A DNA stretch of 64,000 nt from the NCBI RefSeq assembly GCF_000002235.5, contig NW_022145610.1, positions 31,118,306 through 31,182,305 on the forward strand, read 5' to 3'. A program made the translations under genes and the position numbers. The number at the start of each line of letters is the position of its first letter. Within the stretch, counting starts at the first letter, position 1. The DNA is from Strongylocentrotus purpuratus (Eukaryota > Echinodermata > Echinoidea > Camarodonta > Strongylocentrotidae). The notes under the pieces are model-generated. The model had not been told where the DNA came from. It worked only from the letters and a program-made list of their open reading frames with translations, and did not search any database. This document shows positions 33,976 through 39,491 of the stretch, in pieces.

Positions 33976-36056
33976 AAGGGAGGCCCAACAGCTTAAGAAT
34001 AGACAGAACTCAACACCAACACCAACAGGGGCCTAATGCGCATATCTTTTGTCCTTTTTGATAACTAGTTCTTATTAAATTCAAGTGTTGGGCTCCCCAA
34101 CAGATCTTGATGAGTACCAGCAACAACAAAATAAAAAACAAAACAAAAATACTTTTATCAAAATATCATTATAATGCCCAGCAAAATTCAGCATGTTTTG
34201 CGCCAAAATTCCCAGGCCAGATGATTATTATCAAGACAGCAGACGATAAGCATTGCTATGGGAAATGTAAAGAGGAAATTGAATTAAGGGAAGGGGGTAT
34301 AACTATAAAGCTTCACCAAAAACATGGGGGTAAATACCAGGGTTAGTTTAGATCAACGATGATGATGATCACAAGTACAGATGTAGCTGTTAACAGTTAG
34401 TACATTTTTATTTTCCTCCCACCTCCCCCATTTTTGTCCTTTGACTGTTAAAGAGAAGGTTGAGTTCTGGGAAGAGGTAAAAAATAATTTGTGAGCGTTA
34501 TCATTATTATTATGCGAGGGTGGAAGAACATCAGATTAAACATGTTCCCTGAAAAGCATGGCTCTTCAAATGCCTTCATGACATGAAACATCGTAAAAAT
34601 CGGGGTGTAGGTTTTATTCACCATGTGATTGTGTAGTCCCATATACATCATTCTGTGTGCAGTGCTTGTGACTTTGCCAAGATTTGGCCAAATTTCTTAT
34701 CATTTTGATGATTCCAGAACCTTGCAATACACACAAATACTTATATACTACATGTACATGTAGATGATCAACCATTCCTGATAAATTCCACACCGTTTCT
34801 TTCACAATGCAATCACATGACCAGAACTCAACTTTATCTTTAAATATACATGTAATATTCTAGGATTTATACAGTGCGTATGATTGATGTACGATATTAT
34901 TATTTTTATTTCCATCTTGATTTGTAATATATTTCCATTTTGTAAATTTAATATTGTCAGCCCCTGGCTTGGGCTTCGTAAATCTAAGATACCTCTTCAA
35001 ATTGAAGCTTTGAACAAGTACAGTACATGTACATGTATATGTACACGCAGGCTAATCAAAACCAAATGTTCTACAAATTAGAAAATAGTCATTTTATAAA
35101 GCATCACAAACTGTACAGTTGTACAGTAGGTCTTTAATTGAATGGGGAGTACAAAAGAAATGACAATATTTTCATAGCTATGCGGTGATCATTATTGATT
35201 GCCGATTCACGCTTTCTCTACACCTGTTCTTCGTCCGCGAACAATCCAATTGGTACGACACCTCCGCGCGTCGCGGCCATGGAAAAAGCACGGATAAGCA
35301 ACGGTTAAGAACAGCATGTTGGTTTAATATTGTCATTGTTTTCTTCTGTCTATCGTGTATGTTCAATGCTAGGATGAACATGACGAGTGTCTAGGCACAC
35401 TCCCCGTCTCATTTCTGTATGTATGTACTGGATGTCTGGGAGCTGGGAGCATGCAGTCAATGAACGCTCACACTCATGTACACTATACTACACCCATCCA
35501 TACAAGCACATTGTGGTGTCCTGCCTGTACACCAGCTACTGTGCACATGTATTCACATGCATGCTCATACTACACTAATTACAAGGGACTAGTGAGATGG
35601 TATGGTGGCGATGATGCAGAACAGTCAATGCATGTCTGTACTGGTGTAATACTTCCTTTGAAATAAAACATTTTACCAACCAAAATATAAGTGTATAATT
35701 AATTTTGTAGTACCGGTTATAGGCTTAAAGAGTGTTTTGTTATCAACACTACATGAACTATTCAGTACATACAGTACCTGTACATACCAACACATAAAGG
35801 GATTTAATTATTTTTAAACTGTACAGTTTCAAACAAGAATTCAGTCTTTCACTCTGCATAATAAACATTGACTGGTGTGAGCACAATGTAGAATACAGTA
35901 TACAGTGTACATATATAATGTATATTGAATGCATACAGTACATGTATAAGACTTTTAGAAATAAATAAACAAACAAACATAGATAGACAGAAACTCACCT
36001 TGGCTGTACGACAAGCAGCAGAAGAAGAAGCTCAAAATTTCCAATGTGCACTCCAT
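921..36056 (-). CDS. TGFBR3: TGF-beta receptor type III (betaglycan)-like, 5' seven exons, incomplete at window start
   Basis: Betaglycan is a cell-surface co-receptor that presents TGF-beta family ligands to the type II receptor. Seven minus-strand exons join in phase to 451 residues: signal peptide (1-18), short linker, orphan-like domain 1 (about 40-200), orphan-like domain 2 (about 205-353), then the start of a ZP domain (about 378-451). Landmarks shared with vertebrate betaglycan are EVHVINL and HPVTWKL in domain 1, EVHLIWL and TPVVWNI in domain 2, IPSTGDNLLTWARDRYSAV after it, and a ZP-N segment ending LNACGTT. All introns have GT/AG ends. The ZP-C half, membrane span and cytoplasmic tail must lie beyond base 1. 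Endoglin shares the same architecture, but the similarity seen favours betaglycan. The exon 3-4 intron is about 24 kb. Exon entries follow. Confidence 0.88.
1229..1400 (-). mobile_element. tRNA-derived SINE, 3' half
   Basis: On the minus strand the segment reads CCTGGGGAGC..., then GTAAAGCGCTTAGAGAC, ending in a TTATTATTA run. The same tail occurs at 54270-54362 and 60376-60513, and in divergent form at 2890-3190. The tRNA-like head is missing. Confidence 0.6.
2182..2489. mobile_element. MITE with GTTTCACAAAG termini, copy 1
   Basis: Long imperfect inverted ends (about 60 bp) begin GGTGTTTCACAAAGAT and contain TTGGACTTAAAAATTATGG. The right end is the complement, CTTTGTGAAATACCCCCC. It is the same family as 59538-59850. 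Non-coding. Confidence 0.7.
2596..2752 (-). CDS. TGFBR3: TGFBR3-like exon 6 (orphan domain 2, second part)
   Basis: A 157-bp exon, phase 0 to 1, with a CTCACCAG acceptor and a CAGTTG|GTAAAG donor. It encodes FELQKENIPSTGDNLLTWAR, then YSAVVSFTEAVLANKFDITV. Vertebrate betaglycan has a closely similar IPSTQGNLVKWA...ITSYT...VANRF segment here. It is a paralogue of exon 4. Confidence 0.92.
2890..3190 (-). mobile_element. tRNA-derived SINE, near full length
   Basis: On the minus strand it starts with a degenerate box B-like CCCTGGTTCAAT. It continues with GTCCTTTGGCAAGAC, a CATTTGCCACTCCATACC body, CTCCCCAGGGAGCGG, and a CTGTAAAGTGCTTAG tail. The order links the head copies (50483, 58915) to the tail copies (1229, 60376) of the same family. 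Confidence 0.55.
3427..7196 (+). mobile_element. CR1-like non-LTR retrotransposon (LINE) in TGFBR3-like intron 5
   Basis: This element holds one long uninterrupted ORF (3582-7109), a short 3' UTR with a possible hairpin around 7143-7171, and an A-rich end at 7182-7194. AATGTACATT occurs at both 3417-3426 and 7197-7206 and may be a target-site duplication. The motif resembles a palindrome common in this window, so the 5' limit is uncertain. The element lies in the receptor intron between exons 5 and 6, opposite in orientation to the host gene. Confidence 0.7.
3582..7109 (+). CDS. LINE polyprotein: 2A motif, PHD finger, AP endonuclease, reverse transcriptase
   Basis: The 1175-residue ORF has no stop or frameshift. 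An N-terminal region ends in a hydrophobic stretch (87-93) and the 2A-type motif GDCETNPGP (97-105). Next is a Cys/His zinc finger of PHD type (C116, C119, C132, C135, H140, C143, C163, C166). The apurinic endonuclease spans about 243-465 with SETW (E277), GDFN (381-384) and SDHD (452-455). The reverse transcriptase spans about 715-985 with SKAFD, GVPQGTVLGPLLF and YADD (900-903). The C-terminal region ends in the usual DWNSLP motif. Endonuclease and polymerase support copying by target-primed reverse transcription. The 2A motif should make ribosomes release the first 104 residues separately. M86 (ACCATG) is an alternative start just ahead of the 2A. The frame is also open upstream to about 3415, without an in-frame ATG. 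All key catalytic residues are present, so the copy could be active. Confidence 0.93.
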   Translation: MVESSIDKYHFLPGPRSGSTECHKNKDIDSIDCIEFLQYLSWNLITSIDLEPGMQIPFKHRYLPISVVLSCQKNKIIQHPGKQATMYLCLLLLMQSGDCETNPGPSNNDSSSIFLCILCGDPCTWSQRAVQCDECNGWYHAQCMDMNSSMYEALGGSNVSWICCNCGLPNVSTSFPFLSQCSINLSNSFANLETLDSDNVALSPPITSSSPKAATGRSKKYSKTKKTSNKGRNPTKPKFSRPLKVLVINFGSIKNKVADLAACLEFNNPDIVLGSETWLNPSIRNEEIFPNQYTVVRKDRIDSHGGVLVAFKSDLVGTHRMDLDTDCEVVWVQFQLVGCKSLLVGAFYRPPDKRDHQYLNELQTSLSRIKGKHNDNIWIGGDFNLGDIQWDSQNVRPNPQVTKVCHQMIDLANDHNLQQIVTDPTRQSNILDLFLTNNPTLVEKSTILPGISDHDGIPMLVINTSPKISKPKPRRVYLYAKADKTGMKTELNNFGKEFCATTSNTESVEQLWNVFKTRLKNIMDIFIPTKVISKQNKTPWITPKIKRMHRRKQRAYNKARNSGNDCDWASFREIRKETHKLTRSAYRKHIRDFCLESKKQFWSFVKSLRKDSSGVPALKEKGVLTSEDSQKAEILNEYFRSVFTTENLQTLPNIPQSNISGINNIIIHTPGIEKLLKNLDPKKASGVDEISPRILKEFSQELAPLLSKIFQASFDTGYLPEDWRKANITPIHKKGDRTKPENYRPISLTSVCCKLLEHVVHSHIMNHLESYNILSKYQHGFRKGHSCESQLIQTMHDLTLSLDKRTQTDMIVTDFSKAFDTVPHHRLILKLNQYGINGKTNRWISSFLQDRHQRVVLGGEHSQWVRVKSGVPQGTVLGPLLFLIYVNDIPDELSSTVRLYADDCILYSGIKTQLDATRLQDDLDRLSAWVDKWQMQLNPQKCHVLRFNASRSPVTTKYTIGGTVLQETPSHSYLGVEISNDLKWDKHISNITSSANKVNGFIRRNLISCTKQTKSLAYTTLVRPIVEYSSSVWDPYTKEHTQEIGKVQRRAARMVCNDYRQTTSATKLMVGLGWDLLSIRRKVSRVCILHKALGGHLALPVSDYLRPATRATRRTSGNSFIQYSTRTNCFKHSYIPRTIKDWNSLPSDIQRTTNIDTFKLQATNFFRNQDSSNKN
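7355..7656 (-). CDS. TGFBR3: TGFBR3-like exon 5 (orphan domain 2, first part)
   Basis: A 302-bp exon, phase 1 to 0, with a TTCCCAG acceptor and an ATCATG|GTGAGA donor. It encodes EECTLTPNYQQ, EVHLIWLLSP, RRVVLILQADTPVVWNI and IRHLTIM. This matches the second orphan-domain segment of vertebrate betaglycan (EVHIIELITP, then SVNWVI). It is a paralogue of exon 3 within the same gene. Confidence 0.9.
7867..8400. other. Intron segment, nothing recognised
   Basis: Intron DNA between receptor exons 4 and 5. No repeat ends, coding similarity or RNA gene was seen. Confidence 0.4.
8408..8605. repeat. Two-unit tandem duplication, about 90-110 bp
   Basis: Both units start TTTCTGTGTTA, contain TTACTCATCACATTT or TTACTTATCACATTT, then a TTCTGCTGCATTTTT-like stretch and an AAGGTTTTT tail. 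The second ends 25 bp before receptor exon 4's donor side. Divergence is moderate. Confidence 0.5.
8630..8807 (-). CDS. TGFBR3: TGFBR3-like exon 4 (orphan domain 1, second part)
   Basis: A 178-bp exon, phase 0 to 1, with a TCTTACAG acceptor and a GCAAG|GTAGGT donor. It encodes a Thr/Ser/Val-rich strand region followed by LLAWVTSTYSKVWTFSTIE and VINLQVG. This aligns with the LLNWARKEYGAVTSFTE stretch of vertebrate betaglycan. About 24 kb of intron separates it from exon 3. Confidence 0.85.
9005..10085. repeat. Degenerate tandem array, period about 100-117 bp
   Basis: About ten diverged units each contain CATGGTT(A/C)..., TTTTATTGAGGCACCCT(G/A)TAC, then ACATGCTAGACA. Anchors are near 9017, 9129, 9329, 9437, 9553, 9661, 9760, 9877 and 9979. 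The units near 9437-9660 are nearly identical (CTATACAGGTGTGCACAGCA), suggesting recent local copying. Non-coding, in the large receptor intron. Confidence 0.8.
10086..10895. other. Intron segment, nothing recognised
   Basis: Part of the about 24-kb receptor intron. Only short ORFs without family features or codon bias. No repeat boundary recognised. Confidence 0.4.
10896..11229. mobile_element. MITE with about 38-bp inverted ends, copy 1
   Basis: The left end reads CCTGTCCTCATCAGCTTGAG then TTTGCCAAATAACCCGC. The right end is its near-perfect complement, GCGGGTTATTTGGCAAACTC... to AAAACAGG. Internal GCAAATTAGC motifs recur. A partial inverted copy is at 24966-25103. Confidence 0.75.
11540..11960. 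repeat. Degenerate tandem array, period about 107-135 bp, four units
   Basis: GCAGATGTGA recurs at 11571, 11706, 11822 and 11928. Between the anchors AAAATCATAAAATTAACATA and TAGTCCATCTT repeat in the first two units. Later units are more diverged. Non-coding intron DNA. Confidence 0.65.
11961..13800. other. Intron segment, mostly unannotated
   Basis: AT-rich intron DNA with a C-rich tract near 12635 and a poly-G run near 13097. No coding exon, RNA gene or element boundary recognised. Confidence 0.4.
13811..13966. repeat. Two-unit tandem duplication, period about 83 bp
   Basis: GGCCTAGTTCACACATAAAT (from 13811) is echoed by GAGCCTAGTTCACACATGAA (about 13893). Both are followed by an AATT(C) block, a TCT(A/C)AT(G/C)TCATGACAA-like block and ATTC(A/C)TT. 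Confidence 0.55.
14527..14712. repeat. GA-rich microsatellite with GAGAGGTGGAGAGA units
   Basis: Purine-only tract on the plus strand. (GA)n is interrupted regularly by GGTGGAGAGAGAGA and GATAGAGA, giving a second-order period of about 32-38 bp. Long apparent ORFs across it are low-complexity artefacts. Confidence 0.9.
14750..16594. other. Intron segment, nothing recognised
   Basis: AT-rich intron DNA with poly-A and poly-C runs (for example near 16045 and 16560). No coding or repeat structure resolved beyond simple tracts. Confidence 0.4.
16595..16770. repeat. Interspersed repeat, copy in plus orientation
   Basis: Shares, in inverted orientation with 25975-26148, AAGGCCA(T/C)TTAAAAAA, AAACATGTTTAG.../CTAAACATATATA, GGGGGCTGCC or GGCGGCCCCC, and AACACTGCTAAAATGGATCT. 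Ends not defined. Confidence 0.5.
17145..17163. repeat. Poly-C run (19 bp)
   Basis: One of many long G or C homopolymers in the window. Others of about 18-20 bp are at 22186-22205, 24593-24610 and 38578-38597. Confidence 0.9.
18168..18433. mobile_element. TTAA MITE family (AGATAAAC ends), copy A, right end missing
   Basis: The left end CAAAGATAAAGGTGAGTTCT is followed by ATTGTGAAAGAAAAGGTGTG, TTGATCATGTAGCATGTAAG and GGTGTCGGGGCTA as in the other copies. Similarity stops after CAGCCAGTAT, so the right terminus is lost. Confidence 0.7.
18595..18757 (+). pseudogene. LINE reverse transcriptase fragment
   Basis: Translation gives FESSLSDRSQ, then ITHGIPQGFILGPLLFF, a stop, then IYINDLTHSAAPH. 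This is the conserved PQG..LGPLLF...YINDL segment of LINE reverse transcriptases, here broken by an in-frame stop. It ends abruptly next to a TTAA MITE copy at 18762. Confidence 0.75.
18762..19161. mobile_element. TTAA MITE family, copy B
   Basis: Starts TTAAAGATAAACTTTAGTAC and ends with its complement GTACTGGAGTTTATCTTTAA (about 25-bp inverted ends with mismatches). TTAA on both sides suggests a TTAA target site, as in piggyBac or Kolobok type elements. Length about 400 bp, non-coding. Confidence 0.8.
19162..20007. other. Intron segment, nothing recognised
   Basis: AT-rich intron DNA with poly-A (about 19520) and poly-G (about 19886) runs only. Confidence 0.4.
20008..20568 (-). pseudogene. 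5'-truncated LINE: reverse transcriptase C-terminus plus 3' UTR
   Basis: On the minus strand the frame reads LDWLPVQQRVIYKILLLTYR, ALNDLAPEYISSLLSPHSAG, then WGDRAFASAAPSLWNKLPF and STFKTGLKTHL, the standard C-terminal block of many LINE polyproteins. The stop is at 20239. The 3' UTR ends GCGCTTTATAAATATTG with a TTATTATTA tail at about 20009-20032. The 5' end is truncated near 20568. Confidence 0.85.
20569..21840. other. Intron segment, nothing recognised
   Basis: No coding exon or element boundary recognised. Contains several ACATGTA palindromes. Confidence 0.4.
21848..22260. repeat. Clustered GA microsatellites and a 20-bp poly-G run
   Basis: (GA)n blocks at about 21858-21902, 22002-22020 and 22206-22240, with poly-G at 22186-22205. 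The long pseudo-ORFs here are low complexity. Confidence 0.85.
22440..22930. repeat. Two-unit tandem duplication, second unit expanded by a GGGAGAGGGAGG minisatellite
   Basis: Both units begin with TTGTCTGAGGT(A/C)TGACAGTTACCC..., contain GATGATGATGGGGCTAGG and GAGATGGAGGAAGGCA, and end GGGGGGGTCATCAGGTA, then ATGTTGATG. The second unit (from about 22617) carries about 135 bp of GGGAGAGGGAGG-type repeat at about 22731-22865. The G-rich strand could form quadruplexes. Confidence 0.75.
23041..23496. other. Intron segment, nothing recognised
   Basis: No gene, RNA or repeat end recognised in this stretch. Confidence 0.4.
23497..24036. mobile_element. MITE with GGGCCC(C)TCTTTCATAAAAC ends, split by a nested TTAA MITE
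   Basis: The left end GGGCCCTCTTTCATAAAACT is the complement of the right end AGTTTTATGAAAAGGGGGCC. The element's own interior is only about 105 bp on the left and 40 bp on the right. The TTAA MITE copy C occupies 23603-23995 between them. Confidence 0.65.
23603..23995. mobile_element. TTAA MITE family, copy C (nested)
   Basis: Begins TTAAAGATAAACTTGAGTTC, and ends GAACTCACTTTTATCTTTAA. Its interior is the inverted orientation of copies A and B (ATGATCAACATTTTCTGATC, CACAATGCAATCGCATTACC). Inserted in another MITE. Confidence 0.8.
24037..24965. other. Intron segment, nothing recognised
   Basis: Only a poly-C run at 24593-24610 stands out. Confidence 0.4.
24966..25103. mobile_element. Partial inverted copy of the 10896-11229 MITE
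   Basis: Read on the minus strand it matches about 10945-11110. Shared words are CTCATCACAAACTAGC, GGACAGGCGCAAATTAGCCC and GACCAAATATCC. Both termini are missing. Confidence 0.7.
25104..25974. other. Intron segment, nothing recognised
   Basis: Contains a poly-C run near 25173 and a short GA tract near 25877. No coding evidence. Confidence 0.4.
25975..26148. repeat. Interspersed repeat, inverted partner of 16595-16770
   Basis: TAGATCTATTTTAGCAGTGT through AAGTGGCCTTAGAATGAGGA corresponds to the complement of the 16.6-kb copy. Family unknown. Confidence 0.5.
27031..27147. mobile_element. Short MITE, TTAAAGCCCC termini, internally deleted copy
   Basis: Left TTAAAGCCCCCTCTAAAGTA and right CCAACACTTTAGAGGGGCTT are inverted ends shared with 38310-38725. 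It also shares ACAATTTAAGTGAAATTTTG near the right end. Confidence 0.7.
27148..30780. other. Intron segment, rich in ACATGTA palindromes
   Basis: About 3.6 kb with no recognised exon. ACATGTAC repeats cluster at 28386-28410 and 28764-28790. A GC-richer patch lies at about 30300-30420. No RNA gene recognised. Confidence 0.4.
30805..30862. repeat. CA then CT dinucleotide microsatellite
   Basis: (CA)7 followed directly by about 21 CT repeats. Confidence 0.95.
31039..31161. repeat. Foldback: two 45-bp inverted arms around a 32-bp loop
   Basis: Arm 1 (31039-31084) has GTGCAATTCCAGTTGATCCT, then GCACCATTGCACGCTGACGT. Arm 2 (31117-31161) carries the complement with a few mismatches (CACCATGCAATGGTGCGAAT, then GGATCAAC...ATTGCAC). 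Arm 1 includes the palindrome TGACGTCA. It may be a small MITE or an RNA hairpin. Confidence 0.65.
31487..31958. mobile_element. DNA transposon/MITE, family with CAGAGCTGC termini, copy 2
   Basis: Ends are CAGAGCTGCCAACC and GGTTGGCAGCTCTG, perfect 14-bp inverted repeats. A perfect 6-bp duplication AATATT sits on both sides (31481-31486 and 31959-31964). The interior matches copy 1 along its length. It is non-coding. Confidence 0.85.
31965..32569. other. Intron segment, nothing recognised
   Basis: Intron DNA upstream of the exon 3 donor. No features seen. Confidence 0.4.
32777..33090 (-). CDS. TGFBR3: TGFBR3-like exon 3 (orphan domain 1, first part)
   Basis: A 314-bp exon, phase 1 to 0, with a CATTGCAG acceptor and a TTTGTG|GTAAGT donor. 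Its product contains ISGCSAQVDETSREVHVINL, then LNSVHPVTWKL. The vertebrate betaglycan orphan domain has the same order (LSGC, EVHVLNL, HPLVW). This is the strongest family signature in the gene. Confidence 0.9.
33619..33669 (-). CDS. TGFBR3: TGFBR3-like exon 2 (short linker)
   Basis: A 51-bp phase 1-1 exon lies between a CTTTCAG acceptor and an AAAG|GTAAAT donor. It encodes DIYYFNVMFTDWFGDSK, joining the signal peptide to orphan domain 1. Support is splice sites and phase continuity only; this exon is too short for family recognition. Confidence 0.6.
33890..33971. repeat. GA/GACA-rich microsatellite
   Basis: GAGAGACA units followed by (GA)n, in receptor intron 1. Confidence 0.9.
34448..34843. 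mobile_element. TTAA MITE family, copy D
   Basis: Begins TTAAAGAGAAGGTTGAGTTC and ends GAACTCAACTTTATCTTTAA, with the same interior landmarks as copy C (CCAGAACCTTGCAATACACA, CACAATGCAATCACATGACC). It has TTAA on both ends and lies in receptor intron 1. Confidence 0.8.
34880..35990. other. Receptor intron 1 segment, nothing coding recognised
   Basis: Contains a local CpG-dense patch at about 35230-35285 with a CCAAT motif, and many ACATGTA palindromes. No exon was supported. Confidence 0.35.
35999..36056 (-). CDS. TGFBR3: TGFBR3-like exon 1 (start codon and signal peptide)
   Basis: ATG is read as CAT at 36054-36056. The exon encodes a 19-residue hydrophobic leader, MECTLEILSFFFCCLSYSQ, ending in phase 1 at a CAAG|GTGAG donor. 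This is a plausible secretory signal with cleavage near the Ser/Gln end. No other nearby ATG opens a leader in phase with exon 2. The 5' UTR and promoter should lie just above 36,056. Confidence 0.8.
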
Positions 36057-36072
36057 TTTAGTCAGCTTCTTC

Positions 36073-36085
36073 GGGTCAAAGGTCA
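36073..36085 (+). promoter_or_regulatory. DR1-type nuclear receptor half-site repeat upstream of TGFBR3-like start
   Basis: GGGTCAAAGGTCA is two RGGTCA half-sites separated by one base. It lies 17 bp upstream of the receptor start codon, in the expected 5' UTR or core promoter. DR1 sites bind RXR, HNF4 and COUP-TF type receptors. Function is inferred from sequence only. Confidence 0.4.
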
Positions 36086-36169
36086 CGAGGCAATATGACA
36101 CATTGGATCTGTCCAAGATGCTAAAATATCTAAACTTCTAACCCGAGCAGGTACATGAATAGGATTACG

Positions 36170-37703
36170 GTATGGGAAGGCTCTTCTCATGAACTTAATT
36201 GCTTGGCAACAACCAGAGAATTCATATCTTTGCACACTTGCTTCCCACTTTATTTGTAAATGATCTAATTATACGAATTGCATCAAAAAGAACTTAAAGT
36301 AGAGCTCCTAGTATTGTTTTTCTCAGACGTCATTGCAAAAAGTCCAATGAAAATGTTGACTTAAATGATGAATTCAACAGGGCTACACCACTATTTGGAC
36401 AATAAATCAAAAATTATTTAACAGATCTGTATTTAAAGTGAGCAGTTAATGCTATAATATTTGGTATCTCCCATTTATAAAATAAGTGGTAAATTCATCC
36501 GATGTAGAATATTCTTGATTATGTAATAGCTCTGCTTTACGACCACTTAGATGAAAAAGAGAGCGCTGAGATGCAAAGTGGATGGATGATCTTCTGTGCT
36601 AATTCCCAGGAGTTTCTTGATGAGCTTTGCGAAGATCAGAATAATGCCTGTAAAGCCTGTGAGGGATGAGTACAAGATACAGGATTGGAAAATTAATGAG
36701 CTGTCAAAAGAGGATAATTTCTTAGCTAGGAATATCAATTTCAAGCGTATTAAGAACAGCAGATGTGCAGGGAAGGAAAAATAATGGACTGCTTCATAGA
36801 TGTACATGTAGATCAGGCTGCATGCGGAATGTTCTGCATTACCATAATCCTTGGAAATTATTGATGTATAGAAGAAACAAAAAACATTTTTAACATCGAA
36901 CATAACATAAGCGATGTGTCGCATAAATATTGAGTGACTCGAGTATCATTACTTTATATGTACAGGTCTGCATACATCTTTACAGGTTCCAGTTGAAGTT
37001 TAGGATAACAGTTTTCTCCATCTTGCTAATATACATTGTATCTTCAATACAGGAATAATGTTAACCAACAGGCAAACTTTTAAATTTGTTAGCAGAAATT
37101 TTTGAGTTCAAATTTAAAAAATAATTTAACAATAAATACAGAAATCTTGTAAACCATGAACAAAATTTTTGCTGTTAAGTTGTAAACACAACTCTGACAT
37201 CACTGTTTACAGCAATATTGTAGATATGAAACATTGCATCTAAAGTAATAACAAGGAAATCAACCAGGCCAAAATCATCACAGCAGGTCCAATTTCCTAT
37301 ACAACCACATAAAACAGGGCCTTGAAATTTGAACGTCCAAATGACAGAAGTGGCTAAATAATATGCAAAAAATGAAAAGCTGGGATGACGTTCTAGGACG
37401 GCTGGGTCAGCAGCATTCAATCAAGTAATTTGCGATGCATTGCCAGGCAGCGAGGGGTATCAGCAGGGTTTCCGAAGGCTAAAACCCAGGGCCTAGAACC
37501 AGCAGGTTCTTTCAGCCGAACCGGTCTACCAATTGATTTTTGGCGCCCTTCTGTTTCATATCCAACCTGGATGCAGGCGTGGTGAAGTCGGTCAAAGCAG
37601 CTTAGTTACAACAGCAAGCTTAGTAAGAATAGCAAAGCTAAACTTGAACTAAGTTGTTTGTATTCTTTTTGACAAGAGGTTAGAAAAAACTTAGAATAGC
37701 ATC
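36170..37703. other. Intergenic segment upstream of the receptor gene
   Basis: No coding exon or recognised element. Any upstream receptor promoter elements or non-coding first exon would lie here. Confidence 0.4.
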
Positions 37704-38236
37704 TTAAAGGTACTATGTCCCATTTGCAGGCCAAAAAAATGAAAAAGTTAAATTCAAACTGCATTTGAAAGTTAATACTTATGTAGAACTTCCCTAAAAA
37801 AGGTGGGGCTTGAAAATGTCTTCAAGTTGGAAAATAATGACTATTAGTTGTCAAATCGACTTTAGGGCTATAGAGCCCAAAAGTAATAGTCTTGATTTTC
37901 AGGCAATTGTACCGAATGGTCATACATTTTATGCTGCGCAAAGATTCAATCAGTTAAATCTTGGCCATCACAAGAAGTGGGTTATTGATGTAGACAAATG
38001 CTCATGTACCCTTTACAACTCTTTTCATGTATGTTATTACCAAAGAAGAAAAAAAGCCAGTCAGTCACTCAATAGTGTCTGACAGTGAAGTCTAGGGGCT
38101 TCCTTGCATAATTTGAATATGAGGACACTGCTAACGTTTAAATTTCACAGATAGGACATAAGTATGACATATTCATAATTCCTGCAAAGTTCTACAGAAT
38201 TTGAGGTTGGCTGCAAAAGGGACATAGTACCTTTAA
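37704..38236. mobile_element. TTAA MITE, AGGTACTATGTCCC termini
   Basis: Left TTAAAGGTACTATGTCCCAT then TTGCAGGCC, right GGGACATAGTACCTTTAA. TTAA on both sides. A partial copy is at 47358-47480. An ORF inside it has no recognisable domain. Confidence 0.8.
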
Positions 38237-38309
38237 AAGTAATTGATTTCAGTTTATCATATCACAGCCATAATATCATGTTGTGCAGACTTTCATTAAA
38301 GTCTAAATT

Positions 38310-38725
38310 TTAAAGCCCCTCTAAAGTGTTGGAAGCCCTAAAAATTTGATGGCAGAATTTCTCTGAAATATTGTATCATATTAAATGTAATAGAGGATGC
38401 ATGTAAGACACATTTTTGCAAGGTTTTTTCAAATGTGTTTGAAATCGAACATTGATGAAATAATACAAAATTTAGGTTTTCTTCGTACAACAGAAAACCC
38501 AAATTACCGGTATGTATTAAAGCTTAATTCTTTCTTAAATATTTGTCTTCAAACACATTTTTCTTTTCTTTTTTTTCGGGGGGGGGGGGGGGGGGGGAAT
38601 TCTTTGAAAAAGTGTGTATTAAATGACATCTTCTCTCACATTATGATATAATTTAAGTGAAAGTTTGCTCTCAATTTTTTGGTGAATTTGGGGCTCCCAA
38701 CACTTCAGAAGGGCTTTTAGTTTAA
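38310..38725. mobile_element. TTAA MITE, TTAAAGCCCC termini, full copy
   Basis: Ends are TTAAAGCCCCTCTAAAGTGT and CAACACTTCAGAAGGGCTTT (then TAGTTTAA). It contains a 20-bp poly-G run at 38578-38597. Same family as 27031-27147. Confidence 0.7.
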
Positions 38726-38762
38726 CCAGGTGGATCCTCTAGTAAAGTATGATAATTCTGTA

Positions 38763-38798
38763 ACCAAGGGATTAAGGGATTAAGGGATTAAGGGATGT
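38763..38798. repeat. Octamer tandem repeat AAGGGATT, about 4 copies
   Basis: Four consecutive AAGGGATT units, the last ending AAGGGATG, immediately downstream of the TTAA MITE. Confidence 0.85.
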
Positions 38799-39491
38799 AC
38801 CTGTATTCCTGTAACAACACAAACGTTAAGTACTGAGGCCATTATCAAATAAAACATGTTTAGCGTCCAGCCTTATCGAAAAATAGAAAGGAAGGGAAAG
38901 GCCTTTTTTTTCTTTCAAAATGGCCGCTCGGTACATTTTCCATGGCGTCCAGCCAGTCGAGCTATTTTTCAGTTTGTTTTTCAAGATTTTCCATACAGCA
39001 ATACAAAAATGGCAAAAATGGAGAAGAAAATTTGTTAAAAAATCAGAAAAAAAAGCAGACGGGGACGCTATTGATCGTTTTTTTTTAAATCGCCTAAAAG
39101 CCTGTTCAGACTATACAGCATTATAGGAAATTTGAACAAAATAAATTTTAAAAAAAATAAAGATTCGTCATATAGCGAAAGGGATGTAGTGTACAGTACA
39201 TGTACTGACTAGACAACAAAATTGTATCTTTAAGAAAAATTGCATAAAAAGAGACAAACTAGCTTTGAACTTTGAAGAGATCAGTTATTAATTATTATGA
39301 CAGCTGGCCAATCATCAGTACAGGCTCATACAAGTAAGTCCAGCGTAGGAAACGATACAACATTCAGTCTAGAGTGAGACCCAGATTGTTTACTGACTTT
39401 GTGTTAAAAAACGATGCGCAAACTAAACAATTTTTCTTTACATAGTATATGATGTTTCTTTAGACGACATTCAGGCTTTTTTATAAACCAG

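Noticed and set aside
35185..35394. 69-residue ORF with CpG-rich start
   Set aside because: Overlaps an equal ORF on the other strand, no family features; kept only as a CpG patch in receptor intron 1.
37810..38082. 90-residue ORF as a small gene
   Set aside because: Lies wholly inside a TTAA MITE and shows no domain, signal peptide or splice context.
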